This document shows, one piece after another, positions 22,909 to 33,499 of a stretch of 64,000 nucleotides of DNA. The stretch covers positions 263,019,356 through 263,083,355 of the forward strand of contig OZ005652.1 in the NCBI GenBank assembly GCA_963930645.1, written 5' to 3'. Each line of letters opens with the position of its first letter. Within the stretch, counting starts at the first letter, position 1. The notes beneath the pieces are model-generated. The model ran no database searches and was not told the DNA's origin. It worked only from the letters and a program-made list of their open reading frames with translations. A program made the position numbers and the translations under genes. This DNA is from Salticus scenicus. Its lineage: Eukaryota > Arthropoda > Arachnida > Araneae > Salticidae.

Positions 22909-23935
22909 ATTTTTACTTTCCGAACACTATAGTGAGGAAAGTATTGTAATCATGTCAAAAATCCGAATTTGAGATTTTGATGTTTCTATACGTTTCAAGG
23001 TCCAATGAGTCCGTTTTCACTATTTTTGCGATGATGTATGTATGTGTGTGTGTGTATGTATGTGTGTATGTATGTCTGTGAGTGAACACGCTAGCGTCTA
23101 AACGCTTTGTTCGAATAAGCTGAAAGTTGGTACGTATATTGTAAGTCACCATAGTACGAACCCTATAGATTTTGGTGAATCTAGCACTTATAGTTTTTTT
23201 ACAGGGACAAAAAGAAAAATTCTTTATCATTATGGCCTATGGGACCAAAATCTTAAAAGTGCGATAGCATCTAAACGCCTTATTCAATTGAGCAAAAAAT
23301 TTATACACATATTATAGGTAAAAAATACTCAATTTATATAGATTTTGGAGAATCTAGCAATTACAGTTTTTTTTACAGGGCACAAAGAAAAATTCTTTAT
23401 CATTATGGCCTATGGGGCCAATTTTTTGTGTCATAGCGTCTAAACGCCTTATTAATATGAGCAAGAAATTTGTACACATTTTATAGGTCACAGTTGCACC
23501 AACTGTATAGATTTTGGTGAATCTAGCACTTACAGTTTTTTTACAGGGACACAAAGAAAAATTCTTTATCGTTATGTCCAAGGGACAAAATTTTTAAAAG
23601 TGCGATAACATCTTAAAGCCTTATTCAATTGAGCTGAAAATTTATATGAATATTATAAATCACTGTTTTACTAACTATAAGCATTTTGGTGAATCTAGCA
23701 TTTATAGGTTTTTACAAGGGCACAACGAAAAATTCTTTATCATTATGATCTGTAGGCTCAAAGTTCAGTAGCACTAAATAAAACGTCGTGTAATATATGG
23801 AGAAAAATACTGAAACACTCTATTATGGTTTTCTTTCTTTTGTTTGTTTAACAACAACTCTTTCTTTGCTTTATCTATAAAACTGTTAATTAGTCAATGT
23901 TCGGAAAGTCGAGTGGAGTCACTCCAGATTTTTTT
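22909..23935 (-). mobile_element. Head-satellite-tail element, most complete copy
   Basis: Read on the minus strand: head 'tctggagtgactccactcga' + 'ctttccgaacatt' (ending near 23935), about 150 bases of unique head, four to five ~172-bp monomers, a (CACA/TACA)n junction at about 23035-23085, then the tail ending 'tactttcctcactatagtg' + 'ttcggaaagta' near 22909. Frames 22955-23230 and 23354-23581 translate monomer DNA and resemble peptides in the 1-1106 copy, but each is interrupted at monomer boundaries. I regard these as by-products of repeat identity. Confidence 0.78.
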
Positions 23936-24357
23936 CTAGTGCGAAGCTTCTCCATTTTGTTTCCAAGTGGCAGGCTACTTGAAAATTTGTCGGCATGATA
24001 ACGTTTGAAATACTGAATTAATTCAAACTAAATTTGTAGTGTGGATTTATCTCAGAAATGTATTTGTTATGTTCATTTGCCAACTTAATCTACCCTCTTG
24101 TTTCCCGGTGCCAGCCCACTGAAAATTTCAAATTTACATTAGAAAGGTTCTATGTTAAAACTCCATATATACAAGACTTCATTAATAAATCCATCAAGTC
24201 CATTAATAAATTGTAGAATTGAAAAATTGTAGAATTTTGAAAAAAAAAAAAAAAAATGGTGGCAACTTCATTATAAAAGATAAATCAGTTTACCCTTCCT
24301 AGGAGCCAGAAGGACTTGTTTTAATTTTTTGATCAATAACCCCTAAAAAGTAATGAT
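23936..24357. other. Spacer, partly R1-like
   Basis: From about 24300 ('ttttaattttttgatcaata', 'acccctaaaaagtaatgata') it matches the 5' part of R1 copy B. Before that, a stretch of normal complexity with no recognised gene and a 17-base A-run near 24241. Confidence 0.5.
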
Positions 24358-25487
24358 ATCAGTACAAAAAACCCTTAACGGGTTAAAAGTTTGTGACGCC
24401 GCTACTTTATGGCTAGAAGAATTTGAAATATGAACCTTAAAAATAATGATATGAAATTTTAAGTGACGCTTTGCAATTAGTTAAAATATACATAGATTTT
24501 CTTATTTGATCATTTACTTTCTACTTTTATTTATATTTATAATGCAAACGTAATATTTTTAGCTTCAACATCAGACAGATATATAAAATACACTCACTGA
24601 TGCTTTTTAATTCACATTTCAAATTCAAAATAACAGTTTTAAAAGGAATGATATAAAAATTCCAGTGGCGCCTCGGTGTTATTTTAAAAGATTTGTTTTT
24701 AGATTCCATTAAAATTACTTTTGTTTTGTCTAATAAAGTATATTTACATAGTGAAACAGTGCTTTTAATTTTCGAATATACTGTCAAATAATTATACTTT
24801 CACTAAGTTTGCATTATAAATTAAAATTATTTATTTCAATAAATTGATTTATCTTTTGCGTCACGCTATCCAAAACTGCAAGTAAAATCTGTGTAAATAT
24901 TTTCCTTACGTCACACTACCTCTTTGCGCAAATTTTCACTCAGTTGGATACTATGATAATGATACTATGTTTTGGATAGCGTGATGCAAAAGATAAATCA
25001 ATTTATTGAAATAAATAATTTTAATTTATAATGCAAACTTAGTGAAAGTATAATTATTTGACAGTATATTCGAAAATTAAAAGCACTGTTTCACTATGTA
25101 AATATACTTTATTAGACAAAACAAAAGTAATTTTAATGGAATCTAAAAACAAATCTTTTAAAATAACACCGAGGCGCCACTGGAATTTTTATATCATTCC
25201 TTTTAAAACTGTTATTTTGAATTTGAAATGTGAATTAAAAAGCATCAGTGAGTGTATTTTATATATCTGTCTGATGTTGAAGCTAAAAATATTACGTTTG
25301 CATTATAAATATAAATAAAAGTAGAAAGTAAATGATCAAATAAGAAAATCTATGTATATTTTAACTAATTGCAAAGCGTCACTTAAAATTTCATATCATT
25401 ATTTTTAAGGTTCATATTTCAAATTCTTCTAGCCATAAAGTAGCGGCGTCACAAACTTTTAACCCGTTAAGGGTTTTTTGTACTGAT
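24358..25487. repeat. Near-perfect palindrome: 519-bp arms, 92-bp spacer
   Basis: Arms 24358-24876 and 24969-25487 mirror around 24922.5. The outer edge 'atcagtacaaaaaaccc' pairs with 'gggttttttgtactgat' ending at 25487. The inner edge 'atcttttgcgtcacgctatc' pairs with 'gatagcgtgatgcaaaagat', the only mismatch I noticed. The arms encode the same 86-codon frame in opposite directions (24527-24787 minus, 25058-25318 plus) with identical translation, which confirms near identity over that span. Left of 24358 the R1-type sequence continues; right of 25487 it stops. The arms therefore look like an inverted duplication of one existing segment, not a symmetrical transposon. Confidence 0.95.
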
Positions 25488-25786
25488 TGAATATACGAGA
25501 ATGTCTTATCTATATAGTAATATATGCTGTACACTAAGTAGTTCCAGTGTGATGTTAAATTCCACAAACTAACCTTTATTCTCTCAAGATTATGATATTT
25601 CTTCTATGCAAACATAAAACAATATTGCTACTCAGATAAAAATAACAAAATAAAGCAAGAACTTTTCAAATTGAACAAACTTTAGGAGTAATGGAGATGC
25701 TTAATAATAACAATGTTGCATGTTTTCTTTAATAACAAAAGCTTCTGTGGCAACAACTTTCATTTATTAAAGATAATAGTCATACA

Positions 25787-26101
25787 TTAACACGTTGAGC
25801 GCCACCCGAATTCTTAAGGAAATCCCCGTCAGGCCTCGCGCGCTGCTTAGAAGCGCTGGTATTGCGGTATAGCAATGCGTTTTTATGTTTACTGTGTTTC
25901 AATAAAATCCATAAATGCCTTAATCCTATAATAAATAAAAATTAAGTAAATTTTAAATAAATTTTCAGTAATTGCTTAAAACAATGTATATTTCTTAGTT
26001 TCATATCATATTTTATACTGTCAACCACCGGTGGTTGACGCGGCCTAAACGGAAAGTTCAGTGTCAGCCACCGATGGCTGACGTGGCACTCAACGTGTTA
26101 A
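25787..26101. mobile_element. piggyBac-type (TTAA) MITE, 315 bp
   Basis: TTAA flanks both ends (25787-25790; 26098-26101). Terminal inverted repeat 'cacgttgagcgccac' versus right-end complement 'cacgttgagtgccac'. Two palindromes lie near the right end: 'gtcaaccaccggtggttgac' (26020-26039, perfect) and 'gtcagccaccgatggctgac' (26063-26082), the latter 19 bases from the outer edge. TTAA target duplication is characteristic of the piggyBac superfamily. No transposase. Copy 2 is at 32637-32874. Confidence 0.85.
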
Positions 26102-28352
26102 TATCAGTAACCCTAGACAAATTTGATCCAATGGCATCTCTTCACCCCCATTTTAATAATACTCAATTAAAAACAAAGTTTCTGATCATTGTGTGCTTTA
26201 CTTAATTAGTTCTTTAATGATACTTTACACAGCAAGAGATTTGAATGAATTAGCCCATTTCTGAATTAGCAATATGTCAAAAAAATATAATTATGTCAGG
26301 AAAATACTTCACATATATTGTAATTGAAGCGTGAAATGAAGAAAACTAAAAAATTATAAATGTAATATGTAATGTACATGTATTATCATATACGAAAAAA
26401 CGTTCTTATTATAGTATAAGAAAAAAAAAACTATTTCTTATTAATGTAATAAAAATATTTGTAAGCAAACATAAAAAAAAAAAAAAAAAAATACGTATGT
26501 GGAATTGGGTTGTAAATAGATAGTAGGATAAATGAGATCAGAGTGTGAATTCAATGATATTTCAAAATATTTTCGAAAATTTCAAAATATAGTTTTTCCT
26601 TACGCACATATACATGTATATAATAAATTACTTTGCATCGTTTTCATAATCAGACTTGAAGTACATTCGCTTCTTTTTTTATTGTTTTTGAATTGATATT
26701 GATATTGATGTCGATATTGTTTTGATGTTGTTTTGAAATTTCTTTTGAAATTTCTTTCTTTTTTCTTTTTTGTTTTACTTTTAGACTTCACATTCCCATA
26801 TTCATAAATATTTTGAGGCTTTGTCACGGTAGCTTTGTATATGAGGTATGATAATAAAAAATTCTATTAACAATTATGCGACCTATGAATTTAAAAGAGA
26901 TGTTTAAATATATTTTTTTCAGCCATAAGCGATTTATCAGAAATTAGATATAAAATAATATAAATGGGAAAGAACTGCAATAAAAAGTCAGGATGCGAAA
27001 ACTAAAAATTAAGTACAGTTGAGTTGAATCGAGTGGGCAGCTAATGAGTAGGTAACTGGCGACGGGTTGGGACTCACTCACCCCCTAGGGATGGTCCTCA
27101 AATCTGCCAAAAATTAAAAGACGATTTCCGAAAAAATAAACACCGTGTCTTAAAATATAGCATTTAGGAATGCTCAACAATTAAAATATTTATAAAATAT
27201 TGTCTGAAGAATAAATAAAAGCATTTACGAATAAAAAAATAAAAAATAAATAAACCTTAAATATTTAGATGCACACAATAAACTTTGGTTGAGATTAATT
27301 TTATTACTAGATAATACATGAACCATGAAAATCACCTTTTAGCCAATAACCTATTTATATTATAAATTTACAGAAATTAGTTTTACTTTATAAAAAAAAA
27401 AGTTAGTATTATTATTATAACTAAATTTTATTTTTATAAACAAACAAAACAATTGAACTATTTTAAAGAACAGAATAAAACAAACATTTCAAAATGGACC
27501 ATTCTTTACCGAAAAGAAACATGAATAGAACTCCTATAAAAATTCTATTTATGCAAGGAATTAAGGAAATTGCTCAAACATAAGTTATTAAAGAGAACTC
27601 CAACAACGAAAATGGAAACAAAATACTAAATTAAAAAGGTACAAAAGATTACTTTGTACAAAACGTTTCAGAAGAAGACTTTTTTAGATCTATTCACTGG
27701 GATGTAAAAATAGGCCTTAATTGCCGACAAAAAAGTCACCGAGGCGGTACAGAAATAATTTGCAGGAAAACAGAATTTTCCATTAATGTTTTATCGTGCA
27801 TTACATCGAAAATACTTGTGTCAGGTAAAAAATCGAGCCTCGTAAAGAAAGGAGTTAAATTAACCTTCGTGAATCGTGAAAATATCTGAATAAACGCATG
27901 TCCTTTAAAGTTTAATTGTGGTTTTCACAAACAACAGTTTTCGAATTTTTTTTTTTTTTTTTGACAATGCCGTGTAATCAATTAAAATATTCCATGCACA
28001 ATAATTCCACGTCGATTTTTGCTCTACTTTTAACTATTTGCATGCGATTTGCTTATGGCTTTTTGAACTATTCTTGACACACAACACAGTGAAGGTCTTA
28101 TGATTACAGATATCATAATTACAGAATTTAAATGAAGTTTGTTTTAGATATGTGAATATATTATGGTAAAACGTTTTGTGTTAATGCTAATATTGGCGAT
28201 AAAAACTGCGAAAAAGTTTGATAACGTATGGGGCTTAAGATCAATTGTTTTGAAATTATTAAAGGATTAAGTTATTTATAGTTGAATATTCATACGACAG
28301 AGAATTATTTTCTCTTTCCCAACTATGTTGTAAATCTGAGTCCTGTCTTGTA
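26102..28352. other. AT-rich region without a recognisable gene
   Basis: A-runs near 26472 and T-run near 27944. The minus-strand frame 26600-26827 is lysine/asparagine-rich low complexity. The sub-block 27760-28080 is of higher complexity but unrecognised on either strand. Confidence 0.5.
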
Positions 28353-28500
28353 CAGTTAACTCCCGATTATCCGTCGATAACGCAGATATTATTATTTATT
28401 AATATAATGTTATCGCGGATAAACCACAAAAAGGCTGAAAATGAAGGCCAAACGAGATAAAGAAAAATATTTTAGCTCAAAAGCTTGATTATATTAAGTT
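28353..28500 (+). mobile_element. pogo/Tigger-like element, left-end fragment
   Basis: 'cagttaactcccgattatcc' at 28353 resembles the terminus 'cagtagaacttcgattatcc' at 46199. An internal inverted block follows ('cgtcgataacg' near 28373 and 'cgcggataaacc' near 28414). 'cagt...cgattatccg' ends are typical of pogo/Tigger elements. No matching right end was found. Confidence 0.6.
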
Positions 28501-28675
28501 AAAAATATAATACAAACAGTATAAATATTCACATTATAGTAATAATTATTTATAAACTAATTGATGCACTAAATTAAATAGTACTATACTGTATTGTACA
28601 AAAAATAAAACAAAACAGCTTATTTCTTTACAGTTTTTTAAGCAAACATTTGTTTTTGTTTCTTGTTGAGTGTAT

Positions 28676-28902
28676 TGTGTTGTGTTGTGGGAGTAAGGCC
28701 GATTGACTGCGCATGGGTCCTGGACCTGAAGGGGAGTGCCCTCCGTAAGAGTCAAGGGGTCCTAGTCCGTATTTACGAAAATTTCGGAGAAAACCATGGA
28801 GAACTCTGAACAGCTAGGCCGATGAGCGCGACCTGGGATCGAACTCAGCCCCTTACGTCTACCAGCATTGAGCGCAGAACCGCTCGGCCGCTGGTGGGCC
28901 GT
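28676..28902 (-). mobile_element. tRNA-derived SINE, best copy
   Basis: On the minus strand it begins 'ggcccaccagcggccgagcg', with a pol III A-box-like segment 'ggccgagcggttctgcgctc' (tRNA-Leu/Ser style). A B box, 'ctgagttcgatcccag', follows about 30 bases on. The tRNA-unrelated body has 'ccatggttttctccgaaatt' and 'ttcgtaaatacggactagga', and the tail is 'ccacaacacaacacaatac'. Homologous copies: 6330-6461 (+, fragment), 40508-40735 (+) and 49609-49790 (-). The 69-codon frame 28546-28755 is spurious. Confidence 0.82.
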
Positions 28903-29768
28903 TTCTTGTCAAGAAAACACTTTATCTTGATTCTCCGCATTCTTGATCTTGCCTTTTTTCCGCGCCCGTGCATAATCTAGAACTTACTGCATAATTTTTA
29001 GTCTATTGGAAGATATTGGATTGGATTGGTCTTTAAATATCCACTTTGATTGTAAGGAAAGGGGGAAGCATTGCATACTTAATCTTCCGATGGCCATGTA
29101 GGGTGTGCCGAATATTTAAAATTAAAAAACTAGAATTTTTCAGTATTTTTATAACTGAGTGTTAGACCATTTTATTACTAATTCTGAAGTTACCGCTTCT
29201 TATATGAAAAAATAAATATTACATAAAAATCTACATTTTAATTTAGGAATCTTTAAAGGACCGCACCTGGTCATGAATGTGCTAAAATTGTATTGAAAGT
29301 ATGCCTTAGCCACAATATGTATTTTTTTTAAATAGTGGTTTAAAATTTTTTCAGATTAGTCTTACACTATTTTATTACAAATTCTAAAGTTATCGCTTCT
29401 ACCATGAAAACAAAAAACTACTAAAAATTTATGTACATTATTATTTAATTTTAAAATCTAAATTTTGAGTTTTATTTTCTATGCTAAATAAGCTCTTGTT
29501 TTTAATAGGGAAAGCCACTGAATGATCTCACTTAGACTTTCATGTTTGTGAATTCCACATAGTCATCAGAAAGTTAAATAAATTTATAAAGGATCATACT
29601 GTCATAACTCGTTTTAAATACTTATTTGCACTTCGCAAGAAAAACAATATTCGAGTGTAAGATATCGATTTTAGACAAATAAATATACATTGCACATTGC
29701 AATTTGTTTAAGTTATTTTCATATTAAAAAATTATAAAATCCCTATTTCAGATCGCAGTTTAAGTTAT
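28903..29768. other. AT-rich spacer with a weak internal duplication
   Basis: Two related phrases ('ttattactaattctgaagtt' near 29173 with 'accgcttct', and 'ttattacaaattctaaagtt' near 29371 with 'atcgcttct'; both preceded by 'ttttt(c)ag') suggest an old ~200-bp tandem duplication. No gene recognised. Confidence 0.5.
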
Positions 29769-31137
29769 ACTAGCAGTCTCTGCCCGCTTCGCTGGCCACT
29801 AAATTTAAAGGAAACTCTTTTCTATATAGCTTTATAAAAATAAAATAAAATAAATTACTGAAATTGTTCAAAAGCTCGCTCCAGGTCCCTGCTGCATTCG
29901 GCAGCGATTTGGTCATCCACTGCAACTCGGGCGCTTGTCCCTATTACATGCGACAATGGTTTACCAATGAGCTTCCTATTAGGAGCTTATTATGTAGCAG
30001 TTTCGAAATAGATAGTATCGAAAAAATTGGAGTTTCCCTTTTATATTTGAATCCCAGTTACACGTGAACAACACTATACGTGATGCACATAATATTTGCT
30101 TTTACGTTATTTCCTATGTTTATTTTGTTTATCCAATCAACCATAAAGTGAAAGCAATTTCACGCCAAATATTGCAATATGCTGTGACCGGCTACGTCTG
30201 TCGCATGAGACAATTAATTTTTTGTGTTTATATATAATTCATGGTTTGTAAACCTGATAATACAGCCTTAATATAGTTCTTTTGCAAGTCTCTTTGGCAA
30301 CTTTTGAATTTTTGTCACCATTTTAGACTTTTAATCCATTGTAACAATAAGATTTAATCCCTTGTAACAATATGCTATGAGCGCTATTTCTGCCGTATTT
30401 TAGACAACTGATCTTTTTATTTTTATATTTATTTCCCATTCAACATATTTTTATTTCTATTTATTTATTTAAATATTAATTTGAATTATTCAAATATTTC
30501 TGTTCGACAGCGTGCAAGTGCAGTAACACACAGAGGCTCATTTGTTTGTATGATAAATTAGCATAGTGATTATTATATAAAAAAAATAAATAAATAGGTA
30601 AACATTATCGTATTACACAACTTTATTATGTCGCTCCATTGGCGGCTTTTGAATTTTTGTCGCCATATTAACGATGGATTTTTTTTTTTTTTTTTTTTTT
30701 TTTGTAATAAAAGAGGAAGACTATTTTGCTAATAATTTTATCAGACTCTTTTTGTTTATACATAAGAATCCTTTATATTCTGCTTATATTTTTAATGGTT
30801 TTTATGTTTAAAATAGTGCTTGTTGAAATAAATTTCCTATCTTTAAAACTGCATTTGTTCTGTAAATTTTGTGTAAAAATAAATCTTTATGTTTTTATAT
30901 ATTTGATGCGCTACTTAGATTAAAATGGATGTTGCTATATTAAACTTCTTGTCGAAAAACGTTCGGTGTACTTCAACACCAAAATTTAAAAAATTGCCCA
31001 GCAGGATCTGTTAATGAAACGGATAAAATAAAAATATGGTTCATAGAGTTTAAATAATCTATTTAAAAAAAACTTTTAAAACCCAAATTATTAATGTATC
31101 GTATCACATACATAGATATAGTAATAATATATAGATT
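29769..31137 (+). mobile_element. Dispersed element 'actagca...tatatagat', copy 2
   Basis: Starts 'actagcagtctctgcccgc' + 'ttcgctggccact' and probably ends 'acatacatagatatag...atatatagat' near 31135. Shares 'ttgaatttttgtcgccatat' and 'aacgatgg' (near 30650) with copy 3 (near 41120), followed by a long T-run in this copy. The 67-codon frame 29864-30067 (GC-richer, with several cysteines) and the frame 30726-30923 lie inside it. A second frame is also open over the first of these, so coding is not convincing. Confidence 0.6.
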
Positions 31138-31166
31138 GATCATTGGGGAGAAAAAAGTGATTCCTT

Positions 31167-31223
31167 TTCACTCGGGAAAAGACGGCGATTTTACCAAAAT
31201 ATGGCAGTCTTTCCCCGAGTGAA
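31167..31223. repeat. Short foldback hairpin (57 bp)
   Basis: 'ttcactcgggaaaagacggc' is followed after a short loop by 'gtctttccccgagtgaa', an inverted copy with few mismatches. Possibly the ends of a collapsed inverted-repeat element. No target duplication identified. Confidence 0.6.
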
Positions 31224-31356
31224 TACACACGGGAATACACACGAATGTTTTAGCAAATAAAATTCATGAATAATTTATTTACTAAAGGTGAATGAAAAGC
31301 TCCAGATATAGTTTCAAATTCATTCTTCTTTTTTTCCTTTTTTCCTTCAATACCAC

Positions 31357-31585
31357 TTAACCCCTTAACGCGCGGCGTCTCGCTGCGAGGACGCAAAATT
31401 TAAGATCCAGCTGCAAAAATTCATCCCGGAAATTTTTTAGCAAAAGTTTACGTTTATAACATATCAGAAAAGGCCAGTTTTTTTAACCTTAAAATTTAAA
31501 ATTTCTTTTAGTTTAATTTAGTTCATGAATTCCGGTGGGAATATAATTTAAATAATCCGAATTGTCTTGCGCCGCAAAGGGTTAA
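31357..31585. mobile_element. Candidate TTAA MITE of a second family, 229 bp
   Basis: Left end TTAA + 'ccccttaacgcgcggcgtct'; the right-end complement is TTAA + 'ccctttgcggcgcaagac'. The ends share 'ccc', 'ttt/tta' and 'gcggcg', so the terminal repeat is imperfect. GC-rich ends on an AT-rich interior and TTAA flanks fit a piggyBac-type MITE, different from the 25787 family. The 77-codon minus frame 31548-31781 is spurious. Confidence 0.5.
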
Positions 31586-32636
31586 TGGCTGATTCCAAAG
31601 CTTTTTTTTCGGCATCAAAAATCTTTGCACGATAATATGGGTATGATAGATATATATATATTATTATATCTATGATCACATAAATCTTTTCGAAAATAGA
31701 ATAAAACTTAATTTGAAAAAAAAAAAAATAATAACAACTTTTGTTTATTAACCAAAATAATTGATGAAATTTGAAATGCAAGTTGGTCTTGTGGGGTACA
31801 GGCTGTATATTATATTTTTGTGTTCGTGAGAGAAAATTTTAAAGAATTTGAAAACTGCAATTTTTTATTCCACTTAAAAATCATGTGACTTAATGTGAAG
31901 CAGATTTTTCATTTTTTTTCTCCTAACAGTTTCCATACAATTTTCTGCTGTTGCCACCTAAGATTCATACTTTAGTTAATTTTACAAAATCTAATTGTCC
32001 GATTGATAAGCTGTTTAATGCATCGGATTTACAAAAATTTTCCCTTTCATTTACTATCTTATTTGTAACGATGCGTTTATTTTCCTCATTTTAAATAAAT
32101 GTACGGTTTTTTTTTTTTAATTATTATTATTTTGTCGAAAAAAAATTGGCAACAATTAAATTATGGATAAAATTTTAAAATTTAAATGGCTTATTTATCA
32201 GAAATAAGAAGGTTATTATTTTCACATTTTAATTAATTAAGAAAAAACTAATCAAAAGTTTGATTAGTTTTTTATTTATTAGTTTGAAAATCTGACTTCG
32301 ATGTGCACAATGACCCTTCGGGGGGCACCTTTGTGTTAAATCTCGTGACTGTCCGAGCTACCGTTTTCGAGAACAGTGAAATATACAAATATTGCTCACT
32401 TAATAGTATAAGATGCACGGCATACACATTAAAAAAAAAAAAAAAAAAAATTGTCTTAATTAAAATTGATATTTACATTATAGACCATATGTATCTTGTG
32501 TAAGCACCACATATGGCACAGAATATCCTTGTTTAGCTTCATTATCAGATCCATTGTGAAGTCGGATTTCAATCATGATCAATGCTAGCAAAAATATAGT
32601 ATGATGTAAATGTATAAATGGCATTTAAATAATTGC
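31586..32636. other. AT-rich spacer
   Basis: Contains a small palindrome 'aaaaaactaatcaaaagttt' / 'gattagttttt' near 32243-32272 and a stretch near 32300-32390 ('gtgttaaatctcgtgactgt') reminiscent of the 3' portion of dispersed arthropod repeats. No gene. The frame 32303-32503 ends in an A-run and is unrecognised. Confidence 0.45.
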
Positions 32637-32874
32637 TTAACATGTTGAGCGCCAAGCGAATTTTTAAAATCCATTAAAATTCCATAATGATTCCTCCTGT
32701 AATAAATAAAAATTAAGCAAATTTTAAATAAATTTTCAATAATTACTTTAAACAATGTAATATTTTTAGTGTTATATCCTATTTTACACTGTCAACCACC
32801 GATGGTCGACGCGGCTTTATATCACATTTCACACTGTCAGCCACCGATGGCTGACATGGCGCTCAATGTGTTAA
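32637..32874. mobile_element. piggyBac-type (TTAA) MITE, copy 2, 238 bp
   Basis: TTAA at 32637-32640 and 32871-32874, ends 'catgttgagcgccaagcgaa' and 'atggcgctcaatgtg'. The interior 'aaattttaaataaattttca' is shared with 25787-26101. Palindromes at 32791-32810 ('gtcaaccaccgatggtcgac', decayed) and 32836-32855 ('gtcagccaccgatggctgac'). The outer one again ends 19 bases before the edge of the element. Confidence 0.85.
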
Positions 32875-32889
32875 TTTTTGTGATACTGC

Positions 32890-33042
32890 TTTTACTTTCG
32901 GGGTAAAACTTTCACTGAAATGTATGAAGTATAACATTTTCTGCACACTCCGAAGGTTTCAAGATGATTCCTTCAGTACTTTTAGAGATATATGACAAAA
33001 TGTCTAGAATCTAGAATGGCTGACATGGCGCTCAACGTGCTA
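32890..33042 (+). repeat. Repeat fragment ending in an isolated piggyBac-type terminus
   Basis: 33015-33042 ('atggctgacatggcgctcaa' + 'cgtgctaa') is the right-end half of the TTAA family, with TTAA mutated to CTAA. 32905-32965 ('ttcactgaaatgtatgaagt', 'ataacattttctgc', 'gtttcaag') matches 38360-38410, a different dispersed repeat. Confidence 0.6.
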
Positions 33043-33428
33043 AAATAATTTTCGGTTGTACTAAAAAATGCTGGACGAAATCTTCTTATTAACAATGAAA
33101 TAAACAATGAAAGGTTAATAAACGGATTAAACCTTGATGTGAAAGTAGATAAGATTTTTTTTTTTTTTGTGTGTGTGTGTGTTATAATTAAATCAGTATA
33201 TTTATGTTTAAAATATTTACACCAATTTAAATATTCAACTATTCTGGTTTATTAGAATTGTAATTACAATTATTATGACATCAAGTACATTTATCCCTAA
33301 TTTCATTAAATAAATATATATATTCATATCTTCAACTATATATATATATATATATATATTACATATTTTTCATGAAAAATATGAATTAGTTTTCACAAGA
33401 GTAAAGATTTACCCAATAGTAAAGAAAA

Positions 33429-33499
33429 GTGACCAAATGGTTTAGTTAATAAAGTCACATTAAATCAAAAAGTCTAGGTTCGAAATCTGGCGTAGTCAC
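33429..33499 (+). other. Degenerate tRNA-like sequence, probable SINE head
   Basis: 71 bases with ends 'gtgacca' and 'tagtcac' that pair at six of seven positions, an A-box-like 'tggtttagttaataaag' and a B-box-like 'aggttcgaaatctgg'. The T arm ends two bases short of the acceptor, and the D and anticodon stems do not fold well. I do not call a functional tRNA; no second copy of the flanks was found in this window. Confidence 0.4.

Noticed and set aside
24527..25318. Two identical 86-codon frames in opposite orientation (24527-24787 minus, 25058-25318 plus).
   Set aside because: They are the same DNA seen in both arms of the palindrome. There is no domain, no codon signature, and the sequence is repeat-derived.
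29864..30067. 67-codon, cysteine-containing frame in a GC-richer stretch.
   Set aside because: It lies inside a dispersed element and an alternative frame is equally open; no recognisable motif.
33429..33499. Functional tRNA gene.
   Set aside because: The acceptor pairs, but the other arms do not fold and two extra bases separate the T arm from the acceptor.
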